Shown piece after piece: positions 15,429 through 26,221 of a DNA stretch of 50,037 bases; the stretch's first letter is position 1, and the number at the start of each line of letters is the position of its first letter. Made by a program: the position numbers and the translations under genes. Under the pieces are notes generated by a model. It searched no databases. It was not told where the DNA came from and worked only from the letters and a program-made list of their open reading frames with translations. Source of the stretch: an uncultured bacterium (lineage in GTDB: Bacteria > Cyanobacteriota > Vampirovibrionia > Gastranaerophilales > Gastranaerophilaceae); contig CADBUZ010000007.1 in NCBI GenBank assembly GCA_902797985.1, positions 1-50,037 of the forward strand. Direction: 5' to 3'.

Positions 15429-17078
15429 ATGTCGGAACAAGCAATGTTACCCCAAGTAGAACAGTCTGATGTCCAAATGAGTGCTTTGGATTTGGCACGT
15501 TTAGCTCATCAAAAATATATAGTAAAGCAGCAAGCTGATGATTTAGAAAGAGCTATTGGTTATTATATTGAGGCTATTAGAAATGATTCAGCAAAGGCAG
15601 AGCCATATTACAGATTAGCCAGTCTTATGTACGAAAAGGGTCAAATCTCATTGGATGGAGCTATTGAACAATGTAGAACGGCTGTTACTTTAGAACCGGA
15701 TAATATAAATGCTCATATTTATGCAGGTTATTTCCTTTCTATGTCAGAGGATTATAAATCTGCTCAAAAAGAATTTAATATTGCAATAAAAACAGGAAAG
15801 TTTAATACTGCACGACCAAGATTGTTTTTGTCAAAATTGATAAAAAGAGAAATTTGGTTAGAAGGTCTTACATTAGGACGATTGGCAAAATATTTTTATT
15901 ATCTTCTTTCGGGAAGCGCACTTTTAATGTGTGATATTGGAGCAATCAGATTAGCGTTAGAAACTATATCAGATAATGTTTCTGTTTTTTCTTATAAAAC
16001 ATTAGGTGAAACATTCGAAAAAGCAAAAATGTTTTCAACTGCTCAAAAAGCGTATACTATGGGTGTGGCTCAAACTGAGCACGGAGATGTTTTCTATAAA
16101 AAACTGGGTGACTTGTCTATGTCAAGACAGGATCTTTTGTCAGGGTTGGAATGTTATAAAAAAGTTTTAAGAGTGACTCCTGATAATAGGGAAGTCTTGA
16201 TTAAATTGGCAACTCTTATTCAAACATCTTTCCCTGATAGAATTGATGAAGCTATCGATTATTATAATCGTTTATTAGAGTTTAATATTGATAATGATAA
16301 AATATATTATGAATTAGGTCATTTATATTTAAGAAAAGACGATAAACTAAATGCAGTTTCTGCTTTTAAGCTAGCTTTGAATTACAACGATAAGAATCCA
16401 TATTACAATAATTCCTTGGCATATGCTTACGTAAGAGCAGAATTATATGATGATGCAATTGAATATTATCAAAGAGCAATAAAATTGAATCCTGATGCAA
16501 AGTGGACTTCTATAGTATGTCATGCACTTGGTGCTGTGTATGGTGAAGTAAAAGGGAATTTTGAAGCCGCAGAAGCTACATATCAAGCAGGATTAGTTTT
16601 AGATTCAACAAATTATGAGTTGCTTATGTCATTAGGTGATTTGTTGATGGTGAAAGGTGATATAGATAGAGCTATAAGAACATATTGTGATGGTATTACC
16701 TTAGATCCTGAGAACTTTATGGCATATGCAAAAGCAGGCTTAGCTTTATGGGAAAAGGATTACGTTGAAGAAGCCATTATCTCTTTCCATAAATCAATAA
16801 ATTTGAACCCTAATTTCGAAATATCACAAAACAATTTAGGAGTTGTCTATCTTGATGGTATGGGAACTCCAAAAGAAGCTGTAGAGTATTTTGTTAATGC
16901 AATTAAGCTAAACCCTAATTATACTCTCGCTTATTTTAATGCCGGACGAGCGTATCAGGCACTTGGTGAAAATACCAAAGCTGCTGAGTATTATCAGATG
17001 GCGATGGATTTGAACAAAATCACGAATGAACTTTCTGAAGAAGATATCAAATCCAGACTGTACGACTTATTTAATTAA
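15429..17078 (+). CDS. TPR-repeat protein
   Basis: 549 residues made almost entirely of tetratricopeptide repeats. Several 34-residue units are obvious from the pattern 'W..LG..Y......A...Y..A..L.P': EAIDYYNRLLEFNID, NAVSAFKLALNYNDKNPYYN, DAIEYYQRAIKLNPDAK, EAIISFHKSINLNPNFE, AVEYFVNAIKLNPNYT. A stretch at about 150-185 is more hydrophobic (KYFYYLLSGSALLMCDIGAI) and could touch a membrane. TPR proteins are scaffolds for protein complexes; the partner is unknown. It ends at a strong terminator and stands alone. Confidence 0.9.
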   Translation: MSEQAMLPQVEQSDVQMSALDLARLAHQKYIVKQQADDLERAIGYYIEAIRNDSAKAEPYYRLASLMYEKGQISLDGAIEQCRTAVTLEPDNINAHIYAGYFLSMSEDYKSAQKEFNIAIKTGKFNTARPRLFLSKLIKREIWLEGLTLGRLAKYFYYLLSGSALLMCDIGAIRLALETISDNVSVFSYKTLGETFEKAKMFSTAQKAYTMGVAQTEHGDVFYKKLGDLSMSRQDLLSGLECYKKVLRVTPDNREVLIKLATLIQTSFPDRIDEAIDYYNRLLEFNIDNDKIYYELGHLYLRKDDKLNAVSAFKLALNYNDKNPYYNNSLAYAYVRAELYDDAIEYYQRAIKLNPDAKWTSIVCHALGAVYGEVKGNFEAAEATYQAGLVLDSTNYELLMSLGDLLMVKGDIDRAIRTYCDGITLDPENFMAYAKAGLALWEKDYVEEAIISFHKSINLNPNFEISQNNLGVVYLDGMGTPKEAVEYFVNAIKLNPNYTLAYFNAGRAYQALGENTKAAEYYQMAMDLNKITNELSEEDIKSRLYDLFN

Positions 17079-17094
17079 CAATGAAAAATCACGG

Positions 17095-17120
17095 AGCTGA
17101 CGGATGTCAGCTTTTTTTTT
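17095..17120 (+). terminator. Terminator of the TPR gene
   Basis: Stem AGCTGAC / GTCAGCT (17095-17101 / 17106-17112) with loop GGAT, followed by a run of nine T's. Confidence 0.9.
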
Positions 17121-17143
17121 ATGTTTTAGATATCTTAATATAT

Positions 17144-17172
17144 TTGACCTGTCAAGTATTGTTGGGTATCCT
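17144..17172 (+). promoter_or_regulatory. Promoter for aroQ and the export cluster
   Basis: TTGACC (17144-17149), a 17-bp spacer, and TATCCT (17167-17172). The ribosome site AAGGGAG follows closely, so the leader would be very short. Confidence 0.5.
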
Positions 17173-17189
17173 ATTGTAAGGGAGAAAAT

Positions 17190-17630
17190 ATGAAAATACT
17201 ACTTTTGAACGGACCAAATCTTAATATGCTGGGCATAAGAGAACCGGAAAAATATGGTTCTGTTTCTCTTAAAGATATTGAGTCAGAGTTATATGAACAG
17301 GCAAAATCTTTAAATGTCGAAATAGAGGCATATCAGTCGAACCATGAAGGCGAGTTGATAGATAAAGTTCAATCTTCTATGGGAAAGGTGGATGGGATAA
17401 TTATAAATGCAGGGGGGTTAACTCATACGAGTGTATCTCTCAGAGATGCAATTTCATCTGTTGCAATTCCTACTGTTGAAGTTCATATGACTAATATTCA
17501 TGCAAGAGAAGAATTTCGACATACTTCTCTTATATCGGGTGTGTCGGTAGGTCAGGTAGTAGGTTTTGGAAAAAACTCATATAAATATGCATTAGAAGGG
17601 ATTGTGTCGTGGCTCAACTCAAATAAATAA
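17190..17630 (+). CDS. aroQ: Type II 3-dehydroquinate dehydratase
   Basis: 146 residues, typical of the dodecameric type II enzyme. It converts 3-dehydroquinate to 3-dehydroshikimate in aromatic amino acid synthesis. Motifs: LLNGPNLNMLGIREPEKYG at the N-terminus (Asn/Arg/Tyr of the active site lid), YQSNHEGELID, INAGGLTHTSVSLRDA, and VEVHMTNIHAREEFRH with the catalytic His. AAGGGAG precedes the ATG. The TolC gene starts 24 bp later, so they may share a message although their functions are unrelated. Confidence 0.97.
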   Translation: MKILLLNGPNLNMLGIREPEKYGSVSLKDIESELYEQAKSLNVEIEAYQSNHEGELIDKVQSSMGKVDGIIINAGGLTHTSVSLRDAISSVAIPTVEVHMTNIHAREEFRHTSLISGVSVGQVVGFGKNSYKYALEGIVSWLNSNK

Positions 17631-17653
17631 GTGGTTGGTTCACAGTTTATAAA

Positions 17654-19159
17654 ATGAAAAAGATTTATGCACTATTATTAATATTTTTTATGATGTTGAC
17701 TTTATCAACATGTGTATATGCTGTTGAAGAAGTTTCACTTGTTAATGATGGATTACCTATATCAGAAGGTGCATCGTTGACACTTGAGGATTGTATAAAT
17801 ATTGCATTAAAACGCAGTCCTATTTTAAAAAATATGAGAAACAATTGGGAGATGGCAAAGCATAACATTAGTATAGCAAAGGCTGAATATTTCCCTACTT
17901 TATCTGCAGGTGCCGGATACAATCAGGATTGGTCGAGAACTCGTGGAACTACAATTAATTCAAGAACCCTTCCAAGTGTTGATGTAAGGTTGAAAGAACG
18001 CATTTGGAATTTTGGGAAAACAAATGCTTCTATCCGTATGGAAAAGTTTTATAAAATAGCTGCAGAGCATGATTTTAATCAAGAAGTTATTAATACAATT
18101 TATAATGTAAAGGTAAAGTATTACGCTGTTCTTGCCGCAGAAGCTGCTGTAGAAATAGAAGAAGCTAATGTTAAAATAAATGAAAGAAATTATCAAAGAA
18201 CAAAAGCTTATTTCGAAGAAGGTATTCGTTCCAAGATTGATCTGGTAAATGCTGAAGTTTATCTTAGCGATTCAAAAATATCTTCTATTAAAGCTAAGAA
18301 TGATTATAAAAATTCTATGTTAGCATTAGGGAATGCGATGTTTATTGCTAATGCCCCTAATTTTTCTATTAAAAGAACAGATACGTTTAATTTTGAGCAT
18401 AATTATTTGCCTGTAAGCTTGATAAAAATTGCTAATTATCAAGATGTTAGTAAACTGCCTCCGGATGTTTTTAATGCCACTCTTACAAAAGAGGAAAAAA
18501 AAGTGGAAATGTTGAAAGATTATGTGTTTAAAAACAGATTCCCGTTAAGTTTAGAAGATTCTATCAAGTGTGCATACGAGAACAGATATGATTTAAAATC
18601 ACTGGAAGCGACTAAAGAAGCTATGAAACAAGCGTTATTATATACTAAACGCGAATATTATCCTGAGATAACAGGTTCTGTCGGATATGGATATATGAAC
18701 AATCGTTATCTTAATAATAATTCTTTCGATATTGCTGTTGATATATCATCGTCGCTTAATCCTATTCAGACAAAACACAAAATTGACAATGCAAAACTTC
18801 AAGTTAATATGGTTCAAAATGATATTGAGGAGTTAAAACAAAATATGTATTTTGACATACAAAAGACATATGTTGATATGATATCATTAGAAGAACAAAT
18901 CCCTCTGAATGCGATAAAGGTAAGGCAAACTTTAGAAAATTTAGAGCTTGCAGATGGCAGATATGAAGTAGGTCTTGGAGATTTTATTGAAGTACAGGAT
19001 GCAAAAGTTAATTATAATAATGCTCAACGAACATATGTAAAAAATATTTTTCAGTATAATGTTTCAAGAGCAACAATGGAAAAAGAAATTGCATCTGAAG
19101 AAATTAAGTTGAAATTAGAAGAAGATAAAAAAGACAGAAAAAATAAAAAAGGTAGATAA
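17654..19159 (+). CDS. TolC-family outer-membrane efflux protein
   Basis: 501 residues. Signal peptide (about 1-23), then two related halves, each opening with a 'LtLedci..AlknsP' motif (LTLEDCINIALKRSP, about 42; FPLSLEDSIKCAYENRYDL, about 295), the internal repeat typical of TolC trimers that form an outer-membrane tunnel. The C-terminal tail is very basic and charged (EDKKDRKNKKGR). Its stop codon is directly followed by the ATG of the MacA-like adaptor, so tunnel, adaptor and MacB-type transporter come from one unit. It is a clear paralogue of the TolC at 35993-37558 (shared NFG/DFG and KMEKFYxI blocks). Confidence 0.92.
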   Translation: MKKIYALLLIFFMMLTLSTCVYAVEEVSLVNDGLPISEGASLTLEDCINIALKRSPILKNMRNNWEMAKHNISIAKAEYFPTLSAGAGYNQDWSRTRGTTINSRTLPSVDVRLKERIWNFGKTNASIRMEKFYKIAAEHDFNQEVINTIYNVKVKYYAVLAAEAAVEIEEANVKINERNYQRTKAYFEEGIRSKIDLVNAEVYLSDSKISSIKAKNDYKNSMLALGNAMFIANAPNFSIKRTDTFNFEHNYLPVSLIKIANYQDVSKLPPDVFNATLTKEEKKVEMLKDYVFKNRFPLSLEDSIKCAYENRYDLKSLEATKEAMKQALLYTKREYYPEITGSVGYGYMNNRYLNNNSFDIAVDISSSLNPIQTKHKIDNAKLQVNMVQNDIEELKQNMYFDIQKTYVDMISLEEQIPLNAIKVRQTLENLELADGRYEVGLGDFIEVQDAKVNYNNAQRTYVKNIFQYNVSRATMEKEIASEEIKLKLEEDKKDRKNKKGR

Positions 19160-20353
19160 ATGGTGGATATTCAATATTTAAAAGAAAAATTAAAAGATAA
19201 AAAAGTCATAGGCATAATAGTTTTATGTATATTGTTGGTTATATTTTTATGTCCAAAAATGTTTAAGTCCGGAAAGAAATATGAAGTTCAAAAGGTTGAA
19301 CGAAGGACAATAACACAAGTTGTTGAAGCATCCGGTACAATAAACCCTGTTAACACATATAGTGTTGGTGCAACTGTGTCCGGTCTTGTGACAGCAGTTT
19401 ATGCCGATTATAATTCTCCTGTAAAAAAAGGTCAGCTTTTAGCAGTTATTGACCCCAGAACTTTCCAAGAAACTGTTAATCAAACATCAGCTCAAGTTGA
19501 TGCTGCCAGAGCAAACCTTAGAGATATGCAGTCTAAGTTGGATATGAGTGAAAAAACTTTAAATAGATATAGAAATTTATATAAAAGGAATTTTGTTCCA
19601 AAGAGTGAGTTAGATCAGGCTGAAACTGATTATCGTTCTTGTTTGGCAAAAGTGCGGTCTGCAAGAGATGAAATATCAAGAACACAATCTCAATATAAAA
19701 ATGCAAAAATTAATTTAAGCTTTACTCAAATAATATCACCTGTAGATGGTGTTGTAATATCAAAAAAGATTGAAGAAGGACAGCCTGTTGCGGCAAGCTT
19801 TCAAGCTCCGGAACATTTTGTAATTGCTCAAGATTTGAAGAAAATGCAAATAGAAGTTAATGTATCAGAAGCAGATATTGCATCCGTACAAGAAGGACAA
19901 GAAGCAGAATTTACGCTGGATGGTTATCCTGATACTACTTTTAAAGGTTATGTAAGACAAGTCAGATTATCTCCTACAACTGTGTCAAATGTAGTTACTT
20001 ATACAGTTGTTGTTGCTGTTGATAATGATGATTTAAAGCTTAAACCCGGTATGACCGCAAATGTTTCTATTATTACCGCAAAACATAGAAATGTATTATG
20101 TGTCCCAAATTTCGCTTTAAAGTTTACTCCGCTTACTAATGGACAAAAGTTTAAAGAACAAGGACTTTGGTTAATGGTTAGAAATAAGCTTAAACGTGTT
20201 GCTGTAAAAACCGGTCTAAGTGATGATTCTTATACAGAAATAATTTCTAATAGTATAAAAGAAGGTGATTCTGTTGCTGTTGGTATAAAAGGTGATAAAA
20301 AGAATAAAACAAGAGCAACTTCCGGCGGCGGAATGAGAAGACCACCTTTTTAA
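19160..20353 (+). CDS. Membrane-fusion (HlyD/MacA-like) adaptor
   Basis: 397 residues: one N-terminal anchor helix (about 15-33), a beta-barrel/lipoyl segment beginning about 47 (VVEASGTINPVNTYSVGATVSG, then KKGQLLAVIDPRTF), a coiled-coil hairpin (about 105-180), the second lipoyl half (VVISKKIEEGQPVAASFQAP, a MacA-like stretch), and beta-barrel and C-terminal domains. The tail is basic and Gly/Arg-rich. It bridges MacB-type permeases and TolC. It starts right after the TolC stop. A zinc-protease-like gene separates it from the ABC genes. Substrate unknown: macrolide-type drugs or peptides are usual for the family. Confidence 0.92.
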   Translation: MVDIQYLKEKLKDKKVIGIIVLCILLVIFLCPKMFKSGKKYEVQKVERRTITQVVEASGTINPVNTYSVGATVSGLVTAVYADYNSPVKKGQLLAVIDPRTFQETVNQTSAQVDAARANLRDMQSKLDMSEKTLNRYRNLYKRNFVPKSELDQAETDYRSCLAKVRSARDEISRTQSQYKNAKINLSFTQIISPVDGVVISKKIEEGQPVAASFQAPEHFVIAQDLKKMQIEVNVSEADIASVQEGQEAEFTLDGYPDTTFKGYVRQVRLSPTTVSNVVTYTVVVAVDNDDLKLKPGMTANVSIITAKHRNVLCVPNFALKFTPLTNGQKFKEQGLWLMVRNKLKRVAVKTGLSDDSYTEIISNSIKEGDSVAVGIKGDKKNKTRATSGGGMRRPPF

Positions 20354-20393
20354 TTATTAGCAATTTCTCCTAAAAGAAATACTTTATATCTAT

Positions 20394-21329
20394 ATGGGAA
20401 TTAGTACGTACAATTATCCGCAGCAAAGTACAAATATCAAAAAGTTCTCATATTTAGATGGTATTCGTAATAATGTGAGAAAAAATCATTGTGCTGTTGG
20501 CGGACTTCAACAAGATACATTTGTAAGGTCAGGCGAAAATGTTTGTCCTGAAACTTTTGAATTAGAAAAACTTTTCCCAAATGGAGAGATTTATAATATT
20601 TGTGAAGACATAATTAGAAATTATGGGCTTGAAACCCCGCCGGAGATTAGATTCGTAAGTGAAAAAGACAATAATGATTATGCATCTGCGAAGTATATAA
20701 CTAATAAGGTAGATATAAATTTGAATAAGTTGTTATCTCCTAATATGTATAAGTTTAAAATAAAAAAAGGTGAAAAAGAGTCGTATTTATTTGATGATGA
20801 TACAAAAAGAATTAGTATTATCGATACTACTGACAAAGATTTGTTAAATGAAGTGATAAGTTATAACAAGAATAAAAATAATGCGGATAGTTGTACTGTT
20901 GAGCCGCTTTCAGATAATGATAAAAGAAAACTTGTGATTCAGACAATAGCTCACGAGTTAAGGCATTGTTATCAACGGCAAATAATAAGACATACAGAAG
21001 GTTTGGATGAGTTCAAAATGATTGAAGAACAGTTAAGAAAAAATCCAAACAAACCAAAAATGAATTTGATAGAGGAAAAATTAGCTTATATCAATTTAAA
21101 AAATGAATATATGAAGCATTATAAAGAAAAAGATTTTGAAAAAATATATACACAGTCTTCTTTAGAAGGGACAAAGGCTTGTGAGTGGTATGATGCAATA
21201 GTCAACTATGTGAATTATGAATCTGATTATGAAGGTTATAAAAAGAATGCGATAGAACTCGATGCTAATAATATAGGAAATCAATATTTAATCAATAATT
21301 ATGGAAATTTTGAAGGGATAGATAAATAA
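20394..21329 (+). CDS. HExxH metallopeptidase-like protein inserted in the MacAB cluster
   Basis: 311 residues of no family I can name. Residues 187-191 are HELRH, in IQTIAHELRHCYQRQ, a zincin-type zinc-binding motif on a helix. A later EL-D-A (NAIELDANNIGNQYL, about 285) could supply the third ligand, as in gluzincins. No signal peptide or membrane segment. The start ATG (20394) has a poor ribosome site. It lies between the adaptor and the ATPase of an export pump, in the same direction, so it may process the exported substrate or act as an unrelated passenger. Its very polar, AT-rich coding style differs from the pump genes. Confidence 0.7.
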   Translation: MGISTYNYPQQSTNIKKFSYLDGIRNNVRKNHCAVGGLQQDTFVRSGENVCPETFELEKLFPNGEIYNICEDIIRNYGLETPPEIRFVSEKDNNDYASAKYITNKVDINLNKLLSPNMYKFKIKKGEKESYLFDDDTKRISIIDTTDKDLLNEVISYNKNKNNADSCTVEPLSDNDKRKLVIQTIAHELRHCYQRQIIRHTEGLDEFKMIEEQLRKNPNKPKMNLIEEKLAYINLKNEYMKHYKEKDFEKIYTQSSLEGTKACEWYDAIVNYVNYESDYEGYKKNAIELDANNIGNQYLINNYGNFEGIDK

Positions 21330-21391
21330 TTGCCCCATGTGTTGATTTCTGTTAAAATCTAAAGTAGAAGTGTATTTTAGATTTATTAATT

Positions 21392-22108
21392 ATGGCATTA
21401 ATTGAAGTTAAAAATTTAATAAAGACTTATCAGACAGGTGAAGAAAGTTTTAATGCATTAGATGATGTATCTTTTTCTATAGAAGAAGGAGAGTTTGTAT
21501 CTATTATGGGTACCTCCGGCTCGGGGAAATCTACTTGTATGAATACTTTAGGAACGCTTGATATTCCTACATCAGGTTCGTATTTTTTAGATGGAGTGGA
21601 TGTTTTGTCATTATCTACAGATGAACTTTCTGAAATTAGAAATTCCAAAATAGGTTTTGTTTTTCAAGGTTTTAATTTAATCCCAAGAACATCAGCTTTG
21701 GATAATGTAGAATTACCGATGATATATAAAGGGATACCGGAGGAAGAACGTCATAGAAGAGCCAGATATGCATTGAAAATAGTTGGATTAGAAAATAGAG
21801 AAGATCATCTTCCAAACCAAATGTCAGGTGGACAACAGCAACGTGTCGCGATTGCAAGAGCCATCGTTAACGATGCCCCGCTTATTCTTGCTGATGAACC
21901 TACGGGGAACCTTGATACAAAAACAAGTATTGATGTTATGAATTTTTTTGTGGAACTCAATGAAAAATACAAAAAAACAATTGTATTAGTTACTCATGAA
22001 CCTGATATTGCTGAGTATACAAAACGTGTAATCAGGTTTAAAGACGGGCATATTGTCTCAGATTTGCCTAAAGATGAATGGCAAAAACAAAGGAGCAGAG
22101 AAACTTGA
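21392..22108 (+). CDS. MacB-type ABC transporter ATPase
   Basis: 238 residues. Walker [11 protein letters not shown] (about 39-48), Q-loop [12 protein letters not shown] signature [14 protein letters not shown] (about 143), Walker [13 protein letters not shown] and the H-loop VTHE. The block [12 protein letters not shown] is typical of the MacB/LolD/FtsE subgroup. It powers the permease encoded next, and probably works with the upstream adaptor and TolC to move substrates from the periplasm across the outer membrane. The permease starts inside its last codons. Confidence 0.97.
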   Translation: MALIEVKNLIKTYQTGEESFNALDDVSFSIEEGEFVSIMGTSGSGKSTCMNTLGTLDIPTSGSYFLDGVDVLSLSTDELSEIRNSKIGFVFQGFNLIPRTSALDNVELPMIYKGIPEEERHRRARYALKIVGLENREDHLPNQMSGGQQQRVAIARAIVNDAPLILADEPTGNLDTKTSIDVMNFFVELNEKYKKTIVLVTHEPDIAEYTKRVIRFKDGHIVSDLPKDEWQKQRSRET

Positions 22109-23334
22109 TTGATTTTAAATCGACTCTAAAGATAGCGATAAATTCTTTAAAAGTTAATAATATGAGAAGTATGCTCACAAGTCTTGGTATAATAATCGGG
22201 GTTAGTGCGGTTATTATAATGCTGGCAATAGGGACAGGCGCTCAAGAAAAAGTACAAGCTAACATGGAATCTATGGGAACGAACATTTTAACTCTGCGTG
22301 GGGCTTCTGCAACATCTGGAGGTGTTCGTATGGGGATGGGTTCGACTCCGACTTTGACAACAAAAGATGCTCACGCAATCAGGCAACACGCAAGAGGGAT
22401 TGATGCGCTTTCTCCGTGTTCATCACAATCGAAACAAGTCACTTATGGAAATCAAAATTGGTCAACTTCTATTTATGGAATAATGCCTGATTATTTTTAT
22501 GTTAAAAACTTTGAGATTGACGCAGGTAGAAAATTCTCAATGGAAGATATTAGAAATGCTGCAAATATTGCAGTTATTGGAAAAACAATTGAGTCAGAAT
22601 TGTTTGGGGATGTTGATCCGATTGGAAAAACTATAAGAATTGGCGGTGTTCCGTTTAAAATAATTGGAACATTAACCCCAAAAGGGCAAACTGGACCTTT
22701 TGATCAAGATGATTTAATATTTATTCCATTAACAACCGGTCAAAGAAAAATTTTCGGAACGGAATTCCCAAATACAGTAGATCAAATAGTTGTAAAATGT
22801 TACGATGATGAATCTATTGATACTGCGATTGAAGATATAAATGAAATTCTTATGAAACGTCATAATATTAGTCAAAATCAAACAAAAGATTTTGAGATAA
22901 GAAATTCTGCTGAATTTCAAGAAAAAATGAAATCTACCGTAAATACATTTGCAATTCTTTTAGCATCTATCGCTTCTGTTTCTTTGTTAGTTGGCGGTAT
23001 AGGGATTATGAATATTATGCTTGTATCTGTCACAGAAAGAACAAAAGAGATAGGTATCAGGATGGCAATTGGTGCAAGAGCATGGGATATTAGATGGCAA
23101 TTTTTAATTGAATCATTTTTGTTATCAATCATAGGTGGATTGATAGGTGTTTTTGTTGGTATAACCGGCTCACTTTTGGTAGGATTTTTTGCTGCAGAAA
23201 TGTCTGTTAAAATATCTTTATTTTCTGTATTTTTGTCATTAGGTTTTTCCGGTCTTGTAGGGATTGGCTTTGGTTATTATCCTGCACATAAGGCATCTTT
23301 ACTAAAACCTATAGATGCTTTGCGATACGAATAG
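22105..23334 (+). CDS. MacB-type ABC transporter permease
   Basis: 409 residues if it starts at the TTG at 22105, which overlaps the ATPase stop (TTGA) and follows AAAGGAG at a 10-nt distance; an upstream ATG at 22078 has no ribosome site. Structure: a first helix after NNMRSMLTSLGIIIGVSAVI, a large periplasmic MacB-PCD domain (about 45-260), then three helices at the C-terminus, including IGIMNIMLVSVTERTKEIGIRMAIGA, the FtsX signature. It is a mechanotransmission permease that drives TolC-linked export and does not itself carry substrate through the membrane. Confidence 0.93.
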   Translation: MIDFKSTLKIAINSLKVNNMRSMLTSLGIIIGVSAVIIMLAIGTGAQEKVQANMESMGTNILTLRGASATSGGVRMGMGSTPTLTTKDAHAIRQHARGIDALSPCSSQSKQVTYGNQNWSTSIYGIMPDYFYVKNFEIDAGRKFSMEDIRNAANIAVIGKTIESELFGDVDPIGKTIRIGGVPFKIIGTLTPKGQTGPFDQDDLIFIPLTTGQRKIFGTEFPNTVDQIVVKCYDDESIDTAIEDINEILMKRHNISQNQTKDFEIRNSAEFQEKMKSTVNTFAILLASIASVSLLVGGIGIMNIMLVSVTERTKEIGIRMAIGARAWDIRWQFLIESFLLSIIGGLIGVFVGITGSLLVGFFAAEMSVKISLFSVFLSLGFSGLVGIGFGYYPAHKASLLKPIDALRYE

Positions 23335-25410
<2,076 letters not shown>

Positions 25411-25443
25411 GGGTAAATGGGTAAAGGTGTAAAGGGGTAAATG
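25411..25443 (+). repeat. GGGTAAA repeats after dnaK
   Basis: Four imperfect copies of G(G)GTAAA(T/G) follow the stop codon directly (GGGTAAAT, GGGTAAAG, GTGTAAAG, GGGGTAAAT). The same motif recurs upstream of the MATE gene at 45676-45786. Confidence 0.6.
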
Positions 25444-25482
25444 TATTAAGTACCCCGCCGAAAACCCGATCAAGTGCATATT

Positions 25483-25519
25483 AAAAAGCTAAGAGTTTAA
25501 TGTTCGCTCTTAGCTTTTT
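25483..25519 (+). terminator. Terminator of dnaK
   Basis: A 13-bp perfect stem AAAAAGCTAAGAG / CTCTTAGCTTTTT with an 11-nt loop; the T-run is part of the right arm. Confidence 0.9.
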
Positions 25520-25546
25520 CGTATTATAATATAAGTGGAGAGAAAT

Positions 25547-26221
25547 ATGGTGAAATCGTTATTTATTACAGCTACAGGCACAGATATAGGTAAAACATAC
25601 ATATCAGGCTTAATTGTTAAAAAAATGAGAGAATCAGGGTTTGATTGCGGATATTATAAACCCGTACTCAGCGGTGCTAATGTTCAAAACGGAATTATTG
25701 TTCCTGGGGATTGTAAACATGTTGTGGACATTTCAGGTCTTGAAATTGAACCGGTAAAATGTCTTTCCTATTGTTTTGAAGAAGCAGTTTCTCCTCACCT
25801 TGCTTCAAAAAGGGCTGGGGTAAATATTGATATTGATAAAATAAAATCAGATTATACTAATTTATCAAAAGAGTATGAATATATGTTAATCGAAGGTGCG
25901 GGAGGAATAACCTGTCCGATAATTGATGACAAATATCTTATGTGGAACTTAATAAAAGATTTGGGTACAAGTGTTCTTGTCGTTGCAGACGGCGGGCTTG
26001 GAACTATAAATTCTGTTCTTACAACGGTGGAATATATAGAAAAACGTGATATAAAAATTCAGGGACTTGTTCTCAATAACTATGATGAATCAAGCTTTAT
26101 GCACAGAGATAACCTTGAAATGGTTGAAAAAATGACAGGTTTAAAAGTTGTTGCAACAGTTAAGAAAGATGAAAAAGATATAAATGTAAATAAAAATGTA
26201 TTGGAAGGATTGTTTGAATAA
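25547..26221 (+). CDS. bioD: Dethiobiotin synthetase
   Basis: 224 residues from ATG at 25547, preceded by GGAGAG; an earlier in-frame GTG would add four residues. BioD closes the ureido ring of dethiobiotin from DAPA, CO2 and ATP. Motifs: ITATGTDIGKTYIS (P-loop, about 6-19), YYKPVLSG, ISPHLAS-like VSPHLASKRAGV, and LIEGAGGITCPI (about 115), where Glu and Gly contact the substrate. It overlaps bioA by one base (TAATG), a translationally coupled two-gene biotin operon. Confidence 0.96.
   Translation: MVKSLFITATGTDIGKTYISGLIVKKMRESGFDCGYYKPVLSGANVQNGIIVPGDCKHVVDISGLEIEPVKCLSYCFEEAVSPHLASKRAGVNIDIDKIKSDYTNLSKEYEYMLIEGAGGITCPIIDDKYLMWNLIKDLGTSVLVVADGGLGTINSVLTTVEYIEKRDIKIQGLVLNNYDESSFMHRDNLEMVEKMTGLKVVATVKKDEKDINVNKNVLEGLFE

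Noticed and set aside
15429-17078. Repeat-rich TPR gene as an internal DNA repeat or CRISPR-like array
   Set aside because: The periodicity is at protein level (34 residues) and the DNA repeats are not conserved; no CRISPR array was seen anywhere in the window.
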